Positions 1-7,605 of a DNA stretch of 23,866 nt are shown piece by piece. The translations under genes were made by a program, and so were the position numbers. This DNA comes from Candidatus Woesearchaeota archaeon (GTDB lineage Archaea; Nanobdellota; Nanobdellia; Woesearchaeales; GW2011-AR9). The stretch's first letter is position 1, and each line of letters begins with the position of its first letter. Under the pieces are notes generated by a model, which was not told the origin of the DNA, did not search any database, and worked only from the letters and a program-made list of their open reading frames with translations. The stretch covers positions 1 to 23,866 of the forward strand of contig JACPIL010000029.1 in assembly GCA_016188105.1 (NCBI GenBank), given 5' to 3'.

Positions 1-543
1 AGTAAAAGTTTCTACTTCCAGTGTATCATTATTTGGCAAGATAATTTTTGTCGGCAATTGCACCTCAGCCTGTACAGAAGCATCTTTGATAGTTACCTCG
101 CTAGTGATGAGCTCATAATCTGTTTTTACCAGAATATTTTGCTTAGTAAAAGTTTCAAAATCTAAACAGAAATCAAGATACTGCTCCACATAGGAAGCAA
201 GATCTTCTTCCATCTTCTCTCTGGAAAGACCATTTACTCCATTCAGCCAAGCATAGTTTACGATTCCATAATCTGTTAACAGAATTTTACCCTCTTCGTC
301 TGGATAAATAACCCCGCCTTGTATCGCCAACAAGTAAATTGCTGGATCAAGAGTTTCTTGGATGCAGTTTTCGACATAAGATTGTAATGTTCCGCGCACT
401 CCCGGAATTTTTTGCGCCTCCTTTGCTTCCACTTCCAATGGCGCTTCTTTGATCTGTCCGAAGATGTAAAAGAATAAAGCAGCGAGAAGTAAAATAACTA
501 TTCCTATCACTAGAAAAACTGTTACTTGTCCTCTTTTTGACAT
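1..543 (-). CDS. Pilin-like secreted/membrane-anchored protein, 3' end cut by window edge
   Basis: The open frame runs from an ATG at 543 to the first base, so 181 residues are visible and the C-terminus lies outside. It starts MSKRGQVTVFLVIGIVILLL: a short basic head with a KRGQ motif followed at once by one hydrophobic helix (about residues 8-28). This is the layout of archaeal class III (type IV pilin-like) signal peptides. The rest is soluble and probably outside the cell, with Cys around residues 61 and 124. A TATA box (TTTATATAG, about 567-575) lies about 27 nt upstream of the ATG, so the mRNA is probably leaderless. Similar 'RGQVTVF' proteins are common in Woesearchaeota-type genomes; their function is unknown. 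Whether it is a pilin subunit or simply an anchored protein cannot be told. Confidence 0.75.
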   Translation of the reverse strand, partial: MSKRGQVTVFLVIGIVILLLAALFFYIFGQIKEAPLEVEAKEAQKIPGVRGTLQSYVENCIQETLDPAIYLLAIQGGVIYPDEEGKILLTDYGIVNYAWLNGVNGLSREKMEEDLASYVEQYLDFCLDFETFTKQNILVKTDYELITSEVTIKDASVQAEVQLPTKIILPNNDTLEVETFT

Positions 544-566
544 CGCTCAGAATGAAGAATTTCGGC

Positions 567-575
567 TATATAAAG
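567..575 (-). promoter_or_regulatory. TATA box of the pilin-like gene
   Basis: On the minus strand this reads CCTTTATATAGCC. Its centre is about 28 nt before the ATG at 543, the usual archaeal distance from TATA box to transcription start, which implies a leaderless transcript. Confidence 0.55.
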
Positions 576-636
576 GTATTGGCAAAATGAGCTTAAAATA
601 TAAATGAAAATGAAAGAAAAAATAAAGAAAAAACGC

Positions 637-1209
637 TTACTGCGTCCTCAAGTGAGCTCTTCGGCTAGGCCGGGCCTTTTCAAAGCCTTTACCCTTGCCA
701 GTCATACCGCGAGTTCGCTTTCCAGCAGAGGTTACTCCATGGAAGACTCTACTGCGGTTCTTCTGAGCGCAAATCCAATTAATCTTTGGATCAGCTTTGA
801 TCACGGGATGGTCTGGATCGACCAAGATTATTTCATACCAGGCATATTTTCCATCCTGAGCTACCCAGTAAGAATTGAGAACAACCAAATTTTCATATTT
901 TTTCTGCGCTCTTTCTTCGGCAATAAGTTGGTAATTTTTCCTTAGAGTAAGTCGGATTCCAAATTTTTTAGGTCTTCTACCGCCTTTGATTTGCGGACGA
1001 GTGTGACCTCCTCGAGAAACTCTCTGACGGACAACAATATAGCCTTGCTTTGCCTTATAACCTAAAGAACGCGCTCGATCAATCCGAGTAGGATATTCAA
1101 CTTTTACTGTAACTGTTTCTTGTTTCCAGCTTAGAAGACGTTCTCTCCATAATTCTGCATTTTCTCGTGGTTTTCGCCACGCTTCACGTACATGCTTGTA
1201 TAATGACAT
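637..1209 (-). CDS. rpl15e: Large-subunit ribosomal protein L15e
   Basis: This 190-residue basic protein matches archaeal/eukaryotic L15e over its length: SLYKHVREAWRKP at the start, RIDRARSLGYKAKQGYIVVR (residues 42-61), RVSRGGHTRPQIKGGRRPKK, and a C-terminal tail of GKRTRGMTGKGKGFEKARPS type. L15e is a structural component of the 50S subunit found in Archaea and Eukarya and not in Bacteria, so it supports the archaeal assignment. A GGAGG Shine-Dalgarno (complement of 1220-1224) sits about 10 nt before the ATG at 1209. A TATA-like TTTTTTAAAG near 1311-1322 would give a leader of roughly 75-80 nt. Confidence 0.95.
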   Translation of the reverse strand: MSLYKHVREAWRKPRENAELWRERLLSWKQETVTVKVEYPTRIDRARSLGYKAKQGYIVVRQRVSRGGHTRPQIKGGRRPKKFGIRLTLRKNYQLIAEERAQKKYENLVVLNSYWVAQDGKYAWYEIILVDPDHPVIKADPKINWICAQKNRSRVFHGVTSAGKRTRGMTGKGKGFEKARPSRRAHLRTQ

Positions 1210-1334
1210 TTTTACTTAGCCTCCATTTCAAAATTTGTTATCTTATTACTTTACACATCTTCAGGTAAGCTACTACCCACATTGATGGTTTTAGATTAAA
1301 CTGAGCCACTGCTTTAAAAAAGTTACGCTAGAAA

Positions 1335-2045
1335 TCAGCCAAAATTAATCGTCCCGTTTGCAATAAGCATCAGCAGCCAGCCCAGCCAGACCAATAATAA
1401 TCCCACCAATAATCTCATGTAAGGTTTATTTCTGCTTTTCCAGGATTTGATCTTATGCAGTTTCATGCCTCCAGCGACTAAAAGAAGTATTAAAATTAAT
1501 GGCAATACAAAGATTATGTTATACAATATCAGCAGCAAGAATGCAGTGAAATCAAAATATTGCGAAAGTAAAGTAATGATTGCCAAATATGGCGCGCCAG
1601 TGCAGGGAAGTTCCACTGCTGATACAAAAGCGCCGAGAAGAATTACTCCTGGGACGGTAGTGCGGTTGGAGAGCAGATGAATTTTCTCTACAAACCTTCC
1701 AGGAATGGTGAGAGAAAACCATCTGCCATACCAAAAGAAATCTTTAATCTCAAGAATTCCAGCGAAGATGATCAAAATTCCTACCGATATAGAGAGGTAT
1801 TCTGTAAGCCAGAGGGGAATTGTTGATAAAAAATAAAGCAATCCCAATCCAGCTAAGAGGTACACAATTAATACGGAAAAGACATACAAGCTTCCTAACA
1901 GAACCATTCTACTGGTTGATTGTTTTGCGCCGATCATGACGGAAATCATCAAGATCAGCACCCCGATAGCGCAGGGATTGATGGAATCGATCGCCGCAGT
2001 GGTGATAACAGTAATCAAGGTCGGCAAGGTTGCTTCAACGGCCAT
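1335..2045 (-). CDS. ccdA: CcdA/DsbD-type thiol-disulfide membrane transporter
   Basis: A 236-residue protein with about six hydrophobic helices and the two cysteine signatures of the CcdA/DsbD transmembrane family: DSINPCAIGVL (Cys25) in the first helix and SAVELPCTGAPY (Cys148) in the fourth. Members pass electrons from cytoplasmic thioredoxin across the membrane to extracytoplasmic thiol proteins. I chose the ATG at 2045, which has AAGGTGA (2051-2057 complement) 6 nt upstream; a GTG at 2054 in the same frame lies inside that site and adds three residues. The start overlaps the end of the upstream gene by 11 nt, so the two are probably translationally coupled. No thioredoxin-like gene lies next to it; the partner may be the His/Cys-rich upstream protein, which is inference. 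Confidence 0.9.
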   Translation of the reverse strand: MAVEATLPTLITVITTAAIDSINPCAIGVLILMISVMIGAKQSTSRMVLLGSLYVFSVLIVYLLAGLGLLYFLSTIPLWLTEYLSISVGILIIFAGILEIKDFFWYGRWFSLTIPGRFVEKIHLLSNRTTVPGVILLGAFVSAVELPCTGAPYLAIITLLSQYFDFTAFLLLILYNIIFVLPLILILLLVAGGMKLHKIKSWKSRNKPYMRLLVGLLLVWLGWLLMLIANGTINFG

Positions 2046-2844
2046 GCAATTCACCTTTTTTTATTGCCGCTTCATAAGTAGTACAAATCTTATCAGTTTT
2101 CTCTTTTTCTTGATCAAATTCGATGATGATGCAATCGCCAGGAGGAACGTGTGAATAAGGAGATAAAACATATTTAGTGTAATCTGCAATTTTTTCTTGA
2201 GTGAAGATCCAATTTCCAGGCTCCTGGGGATTTACAACAGTATAGACGAATACCTGTATTTTTCCCGGTTTTCCATTACATAAATCTCCATCATGTAAGG
2301 ATATAATCTCATCACGGGAAGGGATGGTCAGATCATTTTCAGTCAAACCGCCTCCTAAAACCTGAAAAAAATTTCTCAGGATTACATCTTCTTCCTTTAC
2401 CACTACGCCCTCGACATGAATGCGAAAATCGTTATGCTCATGAAATACCGGTGTCCCCACACGATTAGACAATCCTTGCGGATTTACCGGATCCATTTTC
2501 TTTCCGCAGTTCCATATTTCAAAATCTGCATGCCAATGTACTGGCCCTTTGGTGATCGATATCTGGTTCAGATAAATGGTCGTGCCGGCAGTATACAGGG
2601 TTGCGGCTATAATTGGAATAATCATGAACAAAAAGAGCATCCGCTTGTGATTGTGGAGCTTTCGTTTGGAAATAATTGCTAATATTACCAGCGCAGTAAC
2701 CAGGATGCAGGTTACTATAATTACAGACATAGCTTGGTTTTTGAGTTTTACGCCATCATCCAGCTTAGAGGTTTCATCATCTGCAGAAGCCACAGAAACT
2801 AGAATTAGTATAATTGCAACTGCCAGAATTTTTTTCTCTATCAC
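2035..2844 (-). CDS. Membrane protein with duplicated HxHxDF motifs, probable metal binding
   Basis: I do not recognise a named family. The 269 residues hold three hydrophobic segments (about 5-20, 38-58 and 69-90), then an extracytoplasmic domain of about 175 residues. That domain carries two related motifs, HWHADFEIW (103-111) and HEHNDFRIH (135-143), both H-x-H-x-D-F-x-I, plus cysteines 113, 189, 238 and 254. Paired HxH sites and cysteines beside a CcdA homologue suggest a metal- or redox-linked role outside the membrane; this is inference. The start is a GTG at 2844, about 28 nt from a TATA box and so probably leaderless. It is the first gene of a two-gene unit with ccdA, behind a palindrome that overlaps the promoter. 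Confidence 0.75.
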   Translation of the reverse strand: MIEKKILAVAIILILVSVASADDETSKLDDGVKLKNQAMSVIIVTCILVTALVILAIISKRKLHNHKRMLFLFMIIPIIAATLYTAGTTIYLNQISITKGPVHWHADFEIWNCGKKMDPVNPQGLSNRVGTPVFHEHNDFRIHVEGVVVKEEDVILRNFFQVLGGGLTENDLTIPSRDEIISLHDGDLCNGKPGKIQVFVYTVVNPQEPGNWIFTQEKIADYTKYVLSPYSHVPPGDCIIIEFDQEKEKTDKICTTYEAAIKKGELHGR

Positions 2845-2857
2845 CTTACGGAGAAAG

Positions 2858-2877
2858 ATACCATTATGGTATATAAT
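2858..2877 (-). promoter_or_regulatory. TATA box overlapped by a 15-bp perfect palindrome (candidate operator)
   Basis: On the minus strand the TATA box reads about TATTATATAC (complement of 2870-2879). It overlaps ATACCAT-T-ATGGTAT at 2858-2872, a perfect palindrome around one base. The palindrome lies between the TATA box and the predicted start site near 2844-2848, a typical place for an archaeal repressor to bind. Confidence 0.45.
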
Positions 2878-2886
2878 ACTTACTAA

Positions 2887-3939
2887 CTAAATCCAATTTC
2901 TCTTGCGGAAATAATAAAGCATAAATCCAGCAACCAAGGCCATGAAACCTAGCACGATAAAGTATCCATATTTCCATCGTAGTTCTGGCATAACATCGAA
3001 GTTCATCCCATAAATTCCAGTGACCAGGGTTAGAGGGAAGAAAATAGTGCCAATAATAGTCAAAACTTTCATGATTTCGTTCATCTTGTTGCTGATGTTT
3101 GATAGATAGACATCCATCATTCCGGAAAGAATATCCCGAAATGTTTCGATAGAATCCATAACCTGCACAGTATGATCGTAGACGTCACGTAAGTAAATTA
3201 AGGTGGTTTTCTTGATCAGTTTGGAGCCAGAACGTAGAATTCCACTGATAACATCACGCAGAGGCCAGATGTATCGGCGCAAGGAAATCATTTCCCTCTT
3301 TAATTGGTGCAGAGCGCGTATTGTTTCTGGGTGGGGATTGGTGATAGATTCTTCTTCAAGATCTTCAATTTTTTCTCCCAGCCTTTCCAGAACCACAAAA
3401 TAATGATCCACCACCGCATCAAGAAGCGAATAGGCTAAATAGTCCGGCCCCATTTTTCTGGTCTTTCCTCTGTTTTCACGGATCCGCTTTATGATTGGAT
3501 CAAAAATATCGCCTTCATGCTCCTGGAAGGAGATCACAAAATTGGTTCCGATGATAATACTAATCTTTTCGGTAGTGATATGTCTGTTATTATACATCAG
3601 CAATTTTAAAGTTATAAAGATATGATCTTCAAAATCGTCCATCTTGGGGCGCTGTTCAGTGTTCATGATATCTTCCAGAAGCAAAGGATGGAATCCGAAT
3701 TCTTTCCCAAGATCCCCAATTATCTTGGAGTTATGGATGCCATCAATATTGATCCAGGTTACAGTAGAAGTTTTCCTAAACGGAAAACATTCTTCAACAT
3801 TTTTTACGACTTTTTCTTCAATTTTATCTTTATTGTAATCAATAAGGTAAATTTTAGGTATGTGTTTTTTGAGTTTGCCGACGTGCACTAATGAACCTGG
3901 CGGAAGTCCTGCTTTTTCTGCTCGAGTAGAATTTGCCAT
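2887..3939 (-). CDS. corA: CorA-family magnesium/cobalt channel
   Basis: A 350-residue protein of usual CorA length. The N-terminal 240 residues form the cytoplasmic funnel and long stalk helix (for example EDLEEESITNPHPETIRALHQLKREM). Two C-terminal membrane helices follow: about 290-309, ending in TGIYGMNF with the YGMNF selectivity motif at 310-314, and about 324-343. The tail FRKRNWI is the usual basic end. CorA forms a pentameric, Mg2+-gated channel for Mg2+ uptake, and the defining GMN (311-313) is intact. It stands alone, divergent from the antiporter gene at 4071. An AT-rich TATA-like element lies about 25-35 nt upstream (near 3965-3976 on the minus strand), and no Shine-Dalgarno is evident. 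Confidence 0.95.
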   Translation of the reverse strand: MANSTRAEKAGLPPGSLVHVGKLKKHIPKIYLIDYNKDKIEEKVVKNVEECFPFRKTSTVTWINIDGIHNSKIIGDLGKEFGFHPLLLEDIMNTEQRPKMDDFEDHIFITLKLLMYNNRHITTEKISIIIGTNFVISFQEHEGDIFDPIIKRIRENRGKTRKMGPDYLAYSLLDAVVDHYFVVLERLGEKIEDLEEESITNPHPETIRALHQLKREMISLRRYIWPLRDVISGILRSGSKLIKKTTLIYLRDVYDHTVQVMDSIETFRDILSGMMDVYLSNISNKMNEIMKVLTIIGTIFFPLTLVTGIYGMNFDVMPELRWKYGYFIVLGFMALVAGFMLYYFRKRNWI

Positions 3940-4070
3940 TCTTGCACAAATAGAAACATTTTATGTTATTTAATGTTTTCTGTTTGGTAAAAGTAGAAGG
4001 CGAGCGGTGTGGTGGTGTTCTTCCTTTCCGATACGTTAAAAAAGACTAAAACTATACTACTCCCAAAAAG

Positions 4071-5270
4071 ATGGTCTCTCCATTTATTATGATCTTAGTT
4101 GCGCTGTTGCTTGCTTTTGCTATTTCTGAAGCCCTGAAGAGAATTTTAGGAATTCCCCGAGTGGTCGGTCAGGTAGGAGCAGGCCTCATTTTGGGTGTAA
4201 CCGGATTTCATTTTTTATTTAGCCAAGAAAACCTTGATGTTCTTTCCTTTCTGGCAAATTTAGGAATAATCCTGCTCTTCTATTATGTTGGCTTAGAAAC
4301 AAATTTCTCTATTTTTAAAAAAAATATAGCCCAATCCTTGTCTATCTCCTTAGTTAACACCACTCTTCCTTTTGTTTTAGGATTCCTGGTCATGAAATAT
4401 GTTTTTGAGTTTAATACTATCATCAGTATGATTATCGGAGTTGCTCTTTCTGTTAGTGCTCAATCTATTTCCATAGGGATGCTGGAAGAATTAAAATTAG
4501 TAAAATCAAAAATAGGCAGCACTATCATCAGTGCAGGAGCAGTAGATGATCTTATCGAGTTAATCTTGGTCAGCATCCTACTTTCATTTTTTCAATTGGC
4601 AGTTACAGACCTGCCGCATATGAATTTAGTACTGGGCTTATTCTTCTTTGTCGCTGTGGTGATAGTAGCAAGGTTATGGTTTATACCTTACACCCTGAAA
4701 TTTTTTGATCGGGAAAAGTCGAGCACTGCACGCTTTACGGGAGCATTGTTAATTGTCTTACTTATCGCTTCGCTATCAGAACTAGCGGGGATGGGTTTTA
4801 TCATCGGAGCAATGATTGCAGGGATGATAGTACGGCAAACTATTTTCAAAGACGTGCATATTCCTGATTGGGAGGAACACGATATAGCCAGGTCTATTCA
4901 CATTATCGCTTTTGGGTTTTTAATACCTTTATTCTTTGTCTGGGTGGGATTGAATATCGATGTTAGCACTATCGGTAAAAATTTGTTCTTTGTTATAATC
5001 CTTATTCTCATCGCTTTAGTGGGTACAGTTGGTGGAACCGCGGTTGCGGTAATGCTTAATGGAAAAACATTTCGTGAAGGGCTGATTATCGGCTGGGGAT
5101 TAACTCCGAAGGGGGACGTAGAATTAGGAATTGCAACTATAGCCCTGAAGGCAGGGATAATTACTCCGGCTATCTTTACCTCTTTAGTTATCATGGCCCT
5201 GTTTACTACCTTCGTTGCGCCATTGGTGTTCAAATATTTAGTTACTTCTTCAAAACAAAAATTAGCTTAG
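4071..5270 (+). CDS. CPA2-type cation/proton antiporter (Kef/NapA-like)
   Basis: A 399-residue, very hydrophobic protein with about 12 membrane segments. Family marks are IPRVVGQVGAGLILG near residue 28, the half-helix LSVSAQSISIGML (126-138), the paired acids AGAVDDLIELI (Asp159-Asp160) expected in the ion-binding helix of electrogenic CPA2 exchangers, and GWGLTPKGDVELGIATIAL near the C-terminus. It ends after the membrane domain, so it lacks the RCK/TrkA-N domain of longer Kef proteins. Likely job: exchange of Na+ or K+ for H+ at the cytoplasmic membrane; the ion cannot be told. A TATA-like GTTAAAAAAG (4034-4043) about 30 nt upstream supports this start. The downstream CBS gene has its own TATA element, so co-transcription is uncertain. 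Confidence 0.88.
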   Translation: MVSPFIMILVALLLAFAISEALKRILGIPRVVGQVGAGLILGVTGFHFLFSQENLDVLSFLANLGIILLFYYVGLETNFSIFKKNIAQSLSISLVNTTLPFVLGFLVMKYVFEFNTIISMIIGVALSVSAQSISIGMLEELKLVKSKIGSTIISAGAVDDLIELILVSILLSFFQLAVTDLPHMNLVLGLFFFVAVVIVARLWFIPYTLKFFDREKSSTARFTGALLIVLLIASLSELAGMGFIIGAMIAGMIVRQTIFKDVHIPDWEEHDIARSIHIIAFGFLIPLFFVWVGLNIDVSTIGKNLFFVIILILIALVGTVGGTAVAVMLNGKTFREGLIIGWGLTPKGDVELGIATIALKAGIITPAIFTSLVIMALFTTFVAPLVFKYLVTSSKQKLA

Positions 5271-5339
5271 CCAGGTTAAACGGCAAAACAGAAGACTTTA
5301 AATATTATAAAGTTCTTGTTCTTCAATGAGGTGGTTGGC

Positions 5340-6500
5340 ATGGAAATTACACCGGCAATAAGATCTGAATTTCTTTCCTTTGATGCAGAGCAGACCGTTT
5401 CCGAAATGATCGGGCAATTACGCAAGTATGAAGAACGACATGGCTTAGTGTTTAAGAAAGATAAATTTCTCGGCACCATTGAAAAAAAAAGGTTATTACG
5501 TTCTCGATTTGATACTTCAAAAGCAAAAATAGGCAATTACATTCATCGTGTACCGCTGGTAAATGAACATGCTGATGTTATTGAGACTGCCTATGCTTTA
5601 TTCCAGGCAGACAGCGATTTTGTCCCTGTTGAAAGCAATAAAAAAATTATTGGGGTGCTTTCCGCTTTTGATGTGGTTAAATTAGCGGCAGAACTTCCAG
5701 AAACAAAAGCTTTTACGGTTGCCGACGTAAAGTTAGTAAAAGGAGAAAAACTGGACAAAGAAGATCCGATCAGCAAAGCAGCAGAATTGATGTACAAGGC
5801 TCGAGTTGATCAGGTTCCTATTTTTGAAGGAAAAAATTTGTACGGAATTGTCAGTTTCCGTGACCTGTTGCAAAAATATCTGAATTGGTCCCCAAACAAA
5901 GAGTTTTCTATGAAATTTAAGAAAGAAAGCGGCGGTTCGAAAGGATCAGAAGCAAACAAGCCGAATCTAGCCCTACTTCCGGTAAAGTCATTTAGCACTA
6001 ATCAAAACATAATTACATGCAGCAGGAGAGCAATGCTTTCTGAAGCAGTCAATGCGATGGTTAAGAATAATGTGTCGAGTGTTTTGATTATGGATGGAAC
6101 TAAGTTTGAAGGATTGCTGACTTTAAAGAATATCCTCCGTTTTTTAGGAAGTATGAAAATTCCTGAAAATTTCAACATCCGTTTTGTCGGTTTGAATGAC
6201 GTCGGCTTGCTTGCGCATCAGAAGGATGCGGTGCAGAAGATCGCCTCCAATGAAGCGTTTAAGCTGCAGCGAGCCATCCAGGATGACTTTTCCATAGTCG
6301 TACACATCAAAGATCATACCAAGAGCGGCCGCGAGCGGAAGTATTCCATTTCCTTGCATGTTGATGCGCCTGGACAGACTTTTACGGTCAATGAATTCGA
6401 CTGGCGCATTGAAGATGCGCTGCACAGGACTTTCGACAACGCCAAGAATGTTTTGAAAAGGAAGTTGAAAGCAGGGAGGAGCAGAAGAAGAGTGTTTTAG
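5340..6500 (+). CDS. Four-CBS-domain protein with C-terminal RaiA/HPF-like domain
   Basis: A 386-residue protein. Four CBS-like repeats can be traced (about residues 5-60, 62-120, 122-185 and 215-275), with repeated phrases such as DFVPVESNKKIIGVLSAFDV and DQVPIFEGKNLYGIVSFRDL. CBS pairs usually bind adenine nucleotides. The last ~110 residues differ: NFNIRFVGL, a helix, SIVVHIKDH, KYSISLHVDAPGQTFTV, then DWRIEDALHRTFDNAKNVL and a basic tail. This beta-alpha-beta-beta-beta-alpha order, with a final helix like DMYxAIDxxxDKLxRQ, resembles ribosome hibernation factor HPF/RaiA. A nucleotide-sensing ribosome silencing role is inferred. I chose the ATG at 5340 because GAGGTGG (5328-5334) precedes it; the in-frame ATG at 5316 has no such site. 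A TATA element lies at about 5294-5311. Confidence 0.78.
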   Translation: MEITPAIRSEFLSFDAEQTVSEMIGQLRKYEERHGLVFKKDKFLGTIEKKRLLRSRFDTSKAKIGNYIHRVPLVNEHADVIETAYALFQADSDFVPVESNKKIIGVLSAFDVVKLAAELPETKAFTVADVKLVKGEKLDKEDPISKAAELMYKARVDQVPIFEGKNLYGIVSFRDLLQKYLNWSPNKEFSMKFKKESGGSKGSEANKPNLALLPVKSFSTNQNIITCSRRAMLSEAVNAMVKNNVSSVLIMDGTKFEGLLTLKNILRFLGSMKIPENFNIRFVGLNDVGLLAHQKDAVQKIASNEAFKLQRAIQDDFSIVVHIKDHTKSGRERKYSISLHVDAPGQTFTVNEFDWRIEDALHRTFDNAKNVLKRKLKAGRSRRRVF

Positions 6501-6529
6501 AAGTTCTTTAGTTTTTATTTTTCTTAAGT

Positions 6530-6541
6530 TTTATATAATGG
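6530..6541 (+). promoter_or_regulatory. TATA box of the 6560 gene
   Basis: TTTTATATAATG lies about 25 nt before the ATG at 6560, with no Shine-Dalgarno between, so the transcript is probably leaderless. Confidence 0.5.
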
Positions 6542-6559
6542 TCTGCTCTTCAGCTTTAC

Positions 6560-7114
6560 ATGGATTATAATCCTTTTGATCCAGTAGAAAGAGCCGAAGC
6601 TATGCGTGATGAAATTATCGGCTTAAGAACCACGCCAGAAGTCGGGTTTTTTAATTCTGATTGGTACGTTAAAGGTACACAACAAGGATCTTTTCCTCAG
6701 ACAGAAAAAGAAAAATCGTTATTAGACTTTCTTCTGTTTAGAAAAAGATGGTATAAAGAACCACGCCAGACTCCTGAAGGATATATTACTTCTTTTCTCT
6801 CAAAGAATCATTTTCAAACCACCGCATTTAGAGATGCAGAAAGAGTGAGAATAATTCGTGGCAACCTATGTTTAGAATTCGCGATAGAGGATTTTAAGGA
6901 AAAGATTTCAAGAGTAGAACTTGAAAGTGGGGTCCCCACAGCTTTGAGGGACAGAACTTATCGTCTAAATTATACAGGTTGGACATTTCAGCAAGGGTTT
7001 CCAGCTGGAGAGATTGAAATAATTTCTAATCCAAATGTTATAACTTTCTTAGATACTGGCAATAAATGGCATGAATGGGCTAATGCCTTTTCTAATTATT
7101 ATGTAAAAAGATAG
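6560..7114 (+). CDS. Uncharacterised 184-residue soluble protein
   Basis: I do not recognise this protein. It begins MDYNPFDPVERAEAMRDEII and has no membrane segment or cysteine cluster (one Cys, in RGNLCLEFAIEDF). It is rich in aromatic residues (SDWYVKG, FRKRWYKEP, YTGWTFQQGFPAGEIEI, KWHEWANAFSNYYVKR), and its second half looks beta-rich. The leaderless ATG sits about 25 nt after a clear TATA box and is the only plausible start. It is a single-gene unit, convergent with the acidic-protein gene, with 9 nt between the two stop codons. Its overall style (short, orphan, own promoter) resembles the orphans at 12077 and 15775. Confidence 0.7.
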   Translation: MDYNPFDPVERAEAMRDEIIGLRTTPEVGFFNSDWYVKGTQQGSFPQTEKEKSLLDFLLFRKRWYKEPRQTPEGYITSFLSKNHFQTTAFRDAERVRIIRGNLCLEFAIEDFKEKISRVELESGVPTALRDRTYRLNYTGWTFQQGFPAGEIEIISNPNVITFLDTGNKWHEWANAFSNYYVKR

Positions 7115-7123
7115 AATTGTATA

Positions 7124-7555
7124 TTAATCCTTATTCTTTCCCTTAACTTTCTTCTTGGTCATCTTGTCACGAAATTTCTCAGCATTCTTTTCAGAAACAA
7201 AACGATACATTTTGCCGTCTAGCTCCATTTCAATGACTTCATCAGCGCCCATTAACGGCGCACCGGTAAGGGCATCTTTCCCTAATTGGCCCAGCTCAGA
7301 AGCGCCTTCCATCAAGCCTTCTTCCCAAGGTTCAATTTCATCATTTTCTTCTAATTTCTTTCTGCCTTCATCTGTATAAATGTCCTCATCTTCCTCGCCT
7401 AAATCTATGGCTAATTCATGCTCTTCAGAAGTTTCTTCAGGTAGGATGCCTTGCTCTTCAGCTGGATGTAATTCTAACTCATCATCATCGTCGTCATCTG
7501 GTTCAGGAAGCTTTTTACTTGCTACCTTCGATTTTTTTGCTGCTTTCTTTGCCAT
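7124..7555 (-). CDS. Acidic protein with Lys-rich head and conserved C-terminal motif
   Basis: This 143-residue protein has three parts. Residues 1-15 are Lys-rich (MAKKAAKKSKVASKK). Residues 19-80 are strongly acidic, beginning PEPDDDDDDELEL, and probably disordered. A C-terminal segment (about 103-135) reads GADEVIEMELDGKMYRFVSEKNAEKFRDKMTKK. That last piece resembles the 'YxFxSexnaekF' core of TRASH/YHS-type modules but lacks their cysteines, so no metal site is claimed. Proteins of this shape recur in DPANN genomes without known function. It may bind nucleic acid or another partner through the charged ends; that is inference. It lies downstream of sod on the same strand with a 50-nt gap and may be read with it. 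Confidence 0.7.
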   Translation of the reverse strand: MAKKAAKKSKVASKKLPEPDDDDDDELELHPAEEQGILPEETSEEHELAIDLGEEDEDIYTDEGRKKLEENDEIEPWEEGLMEGASELGQLGKDALTGAPLMGADEVIEMELDGKMYRFVSEKNAEKFRDKMTKKKVKGKNKD

Positions 7556-7605
7556 AGGGTAGAGTAGTACAAATTAATTTAAAAGGATTGTGGTACTAAT
7601 ATCGC

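Noticed and set aside
604..945. A 113-residue plus-strand frame
   Set aside because: It is antisense to the well-supported L15e gene and has no family resemblance.
1245..1290. Hairpin in the L15e leader (GGTA/TACC within CATC/GATG, minus strand)
   Set aside because: Stems of 4 bp with a large internal loop are expected by chance; no contact with the GGAGG site.
7155..7562. Ser-rich plus-strand frames
   Set aside because: They are the antisense of the Asp/Glu-rich codons of the acidic protein gene.
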